64,000 nucleotides of DNA from Psilocybe azurescens (taxonomy: Eukaryota; Basidiomycota; Agaricomycetes; Agaricales; Agrocybaceae), in NCBI GenBank assembly GCA_023853785.1, contig JAJIRX010000880.1:186001-250000 (forward strand). Reading direction: 5' to 3'. The translations under genes were made by a program, and so were the position numbers. The notes under the pieces were generated by a model. The model was not told where the DNA came from. It worked only from the letters and a program-made list of their open reading frames with translations, and made no database searches. Shown one piece after another: positions 60,701 through 64,000 of this stretch. Positions within the stretch are counted from its first letter, which is position 1, and the number at the start of each line of letters is the position of its first letter.

Positions 60701-61855
60701 GTGGCTGCCTGTTGTATTTGACTTGATTGCCATTGCAACAAAAAATCAGGGGCTGCCATGGGACCCAGGACTCCTTGAGTATTTATGGGATATACTGGAC
60801 GTGGTGAGACAACAATTGTGTCAGATGTGTGATAAGTTCTATGTGCCCGAGGTGTTCTCTGCACTGCAGCAGGTTTTGAGTGCATAAATTCGTGCAATGC
60901 CTGCTGCTTGACTGGTTCTGAGACAAGTGGGCAATGGGATAAATGAACAAGAAGGGTTTCAGGGCGTGATTCCAGCCAAAAACGATTTGGATCAGTTGCT
61001 GAAGGCACATATACTACATGTAAGAAGCTTAGCATTTACCAGTGATCACAATGTAGAATTGTAGAATGCACATACAAAATAATATTATTGAGTCCCTGGT
61101 CCTTGGTAAAAAGTTTGGATCACGCTGTGCACTGGCCTCATCATCTTGAATTATTGAACCGACCCGAGCTTCCAAGCATGCTCTGCAGATGACCTTGATT
61201 TTGTCCTGGGAAGTATTTGCCCAGACACCTTCAGGTCGAGATTGCTTGTTGTTCTTGTGGTAGTGTGGATGGTCAAGGAAGTGATCTCTCCACCATTTCA
61301 CGGGCCATGGTGAGTGCTGAATTTACTGGTTTAATTCTGGTGGATTATATACTTTTTACTGTACCATGCCATCTATTTTAGATACAACTTCTCGGAGACT
61401 CTTTGCTTCAATATTGGAGAGATAATTATCCGTTCAGTGCTTTACAAATATACAGGACAATATCTTTAATAGATATACAATTTATTTCGGCTGTTCTTTG
61501 ACATATATACCCAATGTTTTTGCGCTCATTGTAAGGGAAGGTGAGCAACTTCCAGTTATTAATAAATGGTAGATCCGGACATAATGCGATTGAATATTTA
61601 TTTCTCACTACTTTTTCAGATAGCCCAAATAATTTTAGAATTATATTGATCACTCCGACTGGAGAGTATTATGGACACATCTTTCTAAACACATTGTATT
61701 GTACCGCAGGCGCATGCAGGGATCCTTCGCTTATCTCACGTGACAATAGTCGTCGACTATTTTCTATTTTTGATTCGGCTAACCGACTTAGTCGGAATAG
61801 TCGTGTATAGTCGGGACCCGACTATCGACTATAGTCGCCGACTATGCCAACACTG
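57737..61855. mobile_element. Full-length hAT-type DNA transposon, 4,119 bp
   Basis: Perfect terminal inverted repeats: left CAGTGTTGGCATAGTCGG... (57737 on) and the exact complement ending at 61855, at least 23 bp. The element is flanked by an 8-bp duplication CCGCTGAA, the diagnostic hAT footprint. Both ends carry dense subterminal AGTCGG / CCGACTA motifs (57748-57825 and 61765-61845), likely transposase-binding sites. A single minus-strand transposase gene fills the interior. Perfect ends and target duplication indicate recent insertion. Confidence 0.95.
58121..61304 (-). CDS. hAT-family transposase (BED finger, RNase H-like core, C-terminal dimerisation domain)
   Basis: Order on the minus strand: BED-type zinc finger (KVICRAC in exon 1, LLVHLSHC in exon 2). 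Then a Ser-rich linker with KRSASAMDQSIPW, WVSNPEFIRFCQEF and PSARVPSRKALSNRILP. Next comes the first catalytic Asp (VTVQCDGWT), the TTDASGESRKARR block with YAHQ-like text, LKFLAVSKKFSHLVDD and SRPVPTRWTAYYLAY. A C-terminal dimerisation domain with PNSASCERLFSTFGLI precedes the stop near 58121. Frame breaks lie at the A-run 60353-60357, the G-run 59918-59920 (before DCYAHQ) and the G-run 59596-59599 (before LEYIV). All are in homopolymers, so whether the enzyme is truly dead cannot be judged. The start codon is not certain; the frame of KWWRDHFLDHPHYH opens near 61304. Confidence 0.85.
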
Positions 61856-61863
61856 CCGCTGAA
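61856..61863. repeat. Right target-site duplication of hAT element
   Basis: CCGCTGAA directly after the right terminal inverted repeat; identical to 57729-57736. Confidence 0.95.
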
Positions 61864-61988
61864 GCACCAACGAAATGTTATCCAGTGAAAAATATTATTC
61901 TCAAAAGGATACGCACTTCTATGCAGCTTCAATGCGTTAAAATCTCCTCTAAATACAAACTGATTTTAGCCTTGAATGTGATCCATAG

Positions 61989-62030
61989 GGAGAGTCCGCC
62001 GCGAACTGTCCGCCGTACTGTCCAGACAAT
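61989..62030. repeat. Short dispersed repeat (copy 2)
   Basis: GAGAGTCCGCCGC, CTGTCCGCC, ACTGTCC in the same order and orientation as at 40481-40530. Similarity fades outside this core. Confidence 0.5.
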
Positions 62031-62188
62031 TGAACTTTCTAAAAATAGAACGCAACCCTTAAATTGACTGACTGGCGGAGTATGTGCATTTATCAAACGT
62101 AAATAAGATACTGATATACAATTTGTACAGACAGTAGAGCTAGATGATAAGACCAAGAATTAAAAAATGTGGAAGATTAGGAATCCAA

Positions 62189-63456
62189 CTATTCATGGGC
62201 ACCGAGGTGAAACCCTTTGACTTTGAACTTAAAATGCAAGGAAGTCATGTTCAGCAACGAACGTAGAGTCTGCATCATTTGGTTCCTGAATTCTGTCACA
62301 GAATTTATCCTCGTGCCTTGCACTACTCGCGCCCTCTCGTGCACGGTTAGTTCCATGCTCAGCTTTCGTATTGAACAGTATTCAGGTTGGCTCATAACAT
62401 CGGCGAGGCGGGTCCAAAATGCGTGCGTTTGAAGTTCGCGTGAGCTGTGTGGGTCGGGATGGAGGGGGAAGAGAATTGAGATACTGAGAAAGATCATGCT
62501 ACTGGGTCGTGTAATGCATTCGAGTGCTTGTACAAAGCCTAACAAGTCTCGTCCAAATTTCCCGTACGACATCCGGATGGAGAACTTCCTCAGAGCGGTT
62601 AACCTGCCAAAATCGAGTTGTCCAGGGAAGCTCACACCATCGACAGTCTGGGTGTCTGTTCGCATCCGTCAGATCTCTTGATACTTGTGAAACGAACGAA
62701 AAATCAGAAATAAAAGTAAAAATATTGCACACCTTCCCAGCATCGCCACTTGATGAATTTAATTTTATCAGCGTGCGTTAGCATAACGCCCCATGTGGCA
62801 TTGGTGTTTGCCTTCGATACGGTGCGCACGTTGAGGTAGCACAGCTCAGCGTTAGGGTGTGCAGATGGGTCTTCCAGCCACATTCCAGTCGGGAGGTATG
62901 GGTCTGGTCGTGACGTGAGTATGTTATTGAGAAAGAGGAAGTGTACACAGGTGTTCAAAGCTGAGATAGGTAGCGATCCCACGTTGGCAAGACTAAGTGT
63001 CTTGAGCATCGGTGAAAGGAAGAGTGATAGTAAGGAGTTTTGCAGGTCAGGCGTGAACAAACTCCACTGGAGAAATCCCACTTCGCATCCAAACGTGACT
63101 TGTCGCGTATTGTGAAGTAGGTCAAGAAGCCGTGGCAGTGACTTTTGCTGCGTTATCCATTGAGAGTTGTATACGGGGTACGAATCAAGCAGCTCGAACG
63201 TTTTAACGTATCCGCTCGCCTCTGGCCTCCGCTGGAATAATTCGCAGAGTCCTTCGATGCGCCTGACGACGTCGCGAATGGTAATCGGGTTGGGGTGGCT
63301 CCTCAGATGGAGGGTGACTACTCTTAAGAGGCGCGGGAGAATTTGAGCGTGGTTGCCATGAGAGATCAATGAGCAGTTCTTTAGTGTCGTCCAGTCCTTG
63401 TCGTACTCGATGAAGTCGAAAATGAGCGATATGAGCTCGGGTGGTAGTCTCGCCAT
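62189..63456 (-). CDS. F-box-like protein with leucine-rich C-terminal region
   Basis: The start MARLPPELISLIFDFIEYDKDWTTLKNCSLIS is a typical degenerate F-box of the large Agaricomycete family, probably linking targets to SCF ubiquitin ligase. Next come blocks seen across this family: ILPRLLRVVTLHLR, RRPEASGYVKTFEL, LSPMLKTLSLANVGSLP. An intron (about 62732-62670) follows KWRCWEG. Downstream frame VDGVSFPGQLDFGRLTALRKFSIRMS continues to FHLGAHE at 62189. No acceptor joins the halves cleanly: the frame of the second exon has a TGA just upstream (near 62673), and the frame that splices well diverges. One base indel near 62660 is likely. Confidence 0.7.
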
Positions 63457-63775
63457 GGAAGTTAGGGAAGAGGTTGGGAATGATTAGGTGCAGTCAAAGT
63501 ACACTGGAGCGGGGATTGATTGCATCAATCAAAGGTTCAAAGAGATTGCATTCTTAGTATCCTATCTAAGCGACTGATAGTGGCATCTAATCCACCTGTT
63601 GTCCGCATCAATAGATTTATGGTCCAGAAGGGAAGAAGCAGGGAGTACGGGAATATCCATCCCTAAATAGTGGAAATGTACTAAAGTTATACAACCCACC
63701 TGCCTTCCAAAATTGATCAAGGTTTGTACGTCAAAGGTATCTGATTAAAATCTGCGCAGTTACATATAAAATACG

Positions 63776-64000
63776 ATGCGTACTCGTAAGGAAGTCGTGG
63801 AGACTCTTGCGCAGCTTATTCAGGTGAGTTTCTGCGACTTCTATGATAAAATGTATACTAAAATAATTGCTTCGCACAGGGCTTACAGTTCCTGCACGAA
63901 AATCATATTGCCCACAGGTTTGTGTTCGATTCTAAGTCTCGTCTTTCCACTATTATTGACTTACATTTTTCAGAGATGCATGTGTGATTTTTATGCTGGA
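63776..64000 (+). CDS. Protein-kinase-like gene, 5' part or internal exons (right-truncated)
   Basis: Exons 63776-63823, 63880-63917 and 63974 onward join to MRTRKEVVETLAQLIQGLQFLHENHIAHRDACVIFML. LHxxxIAHRD is kinase subdomain VIb (catalytic loop HRD), here followed by AC rather than the usual LKxxN. Mushroom genomes carry many such atypical kinases. The catalytic Asp is present; the activation loop is beyond the edge. An ATG opens this exon but lies very near the catalytic loop, so N-lobe exons upstream are probably missing or the protein is a short kinase-fold remnant. Confidence 0.5.
   Translation, partial: MRTRKEVVETLAQLIQVSFCDFYDKMYTKIIASHRAYSSCTKIILPTGLCSILSLVFPLLLTYIFQRCMCDFYAG

Overview
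The window is nuclear DNA of a filamentous basidiomycete, most likely a mushroom-forming Agaricomycete. Genes are dense, on both strands, and split by many 50-70 bp GT-AG introns. Recognisable genes are typical fungal housekeeping genes: GPI8, an HCNGP/SAP30BP-like protein, TUP1, SMD1, TSR3 and mitoribosomal mL41. Around them lie lineage-specific families: Zn2Cys6 regulator, MFS, multi-span membrane proteins, small secreted proteins, F-box and kinase-like proteins. Gene models were assembled by hand from conserved protein blocks and splice signals, so exon edges are approximate unless stated.

Layout. 1-2002: GPI8 (left-truncated, minus) diverges from an HCNGP-like gene. 2509-5419: tandem pair of S33 proline-iminopeptidase-like hydrolases with identical exon structure. 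6287-8499: small four-span membrane protein and an orphan gene. 10087-13600: enolase-superfamily sugar-acid dehydratase (L-galactonate/L-fuconate type), then a broken internal fragment of a TUP1-like gene. 14109-16970: divergent pair of a secreted proline-rich family whose third member is at 42747-43618. 17825-22554: TUP1 with a long Arg-Glu-rich N-terminal extension. 22.6-28.9 kb: gene-poor. 28917-42541: Zn2Cys6 regulator, two tandem MFS transporters (BSC6-like) and two tandem genes of a membrane protein built from three repeated four-span units. 44898-49033: SmD1 and a secreted protein made by serial exon duplication. 50222-57451: membrane protein, TSR3/mL41 divergent pair, SDR and a 63-residue metallothionein. 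57737-61855: a complete hAT transposon with perfect 8-bp target duplication, inserted 285 bp upstream of the metallothionein start. 62189-64000: F-box-like gene and the 5' end of a protein-kinase-like gene.

The best candidates for something undescribed are (i) the exon-duplicated secreted repeat protein at 47706-49033, (ii) the three-member secreted family with a PGD-V-V/KPHPAVV core, LYxxLPPPK repeats and nuclear-localisation-like basic motifs under a shared promoter, and (iii) the triplicated four-span membrane proteins. A strong cross-cutting observation is that many conserved genes, TUP1 included, carry single-base frame breaks that mostly sit in homopolymer runs. This points to consensus errors in the sequence more than to mass gene decay, and any automated gene model here should be read with that in mind.
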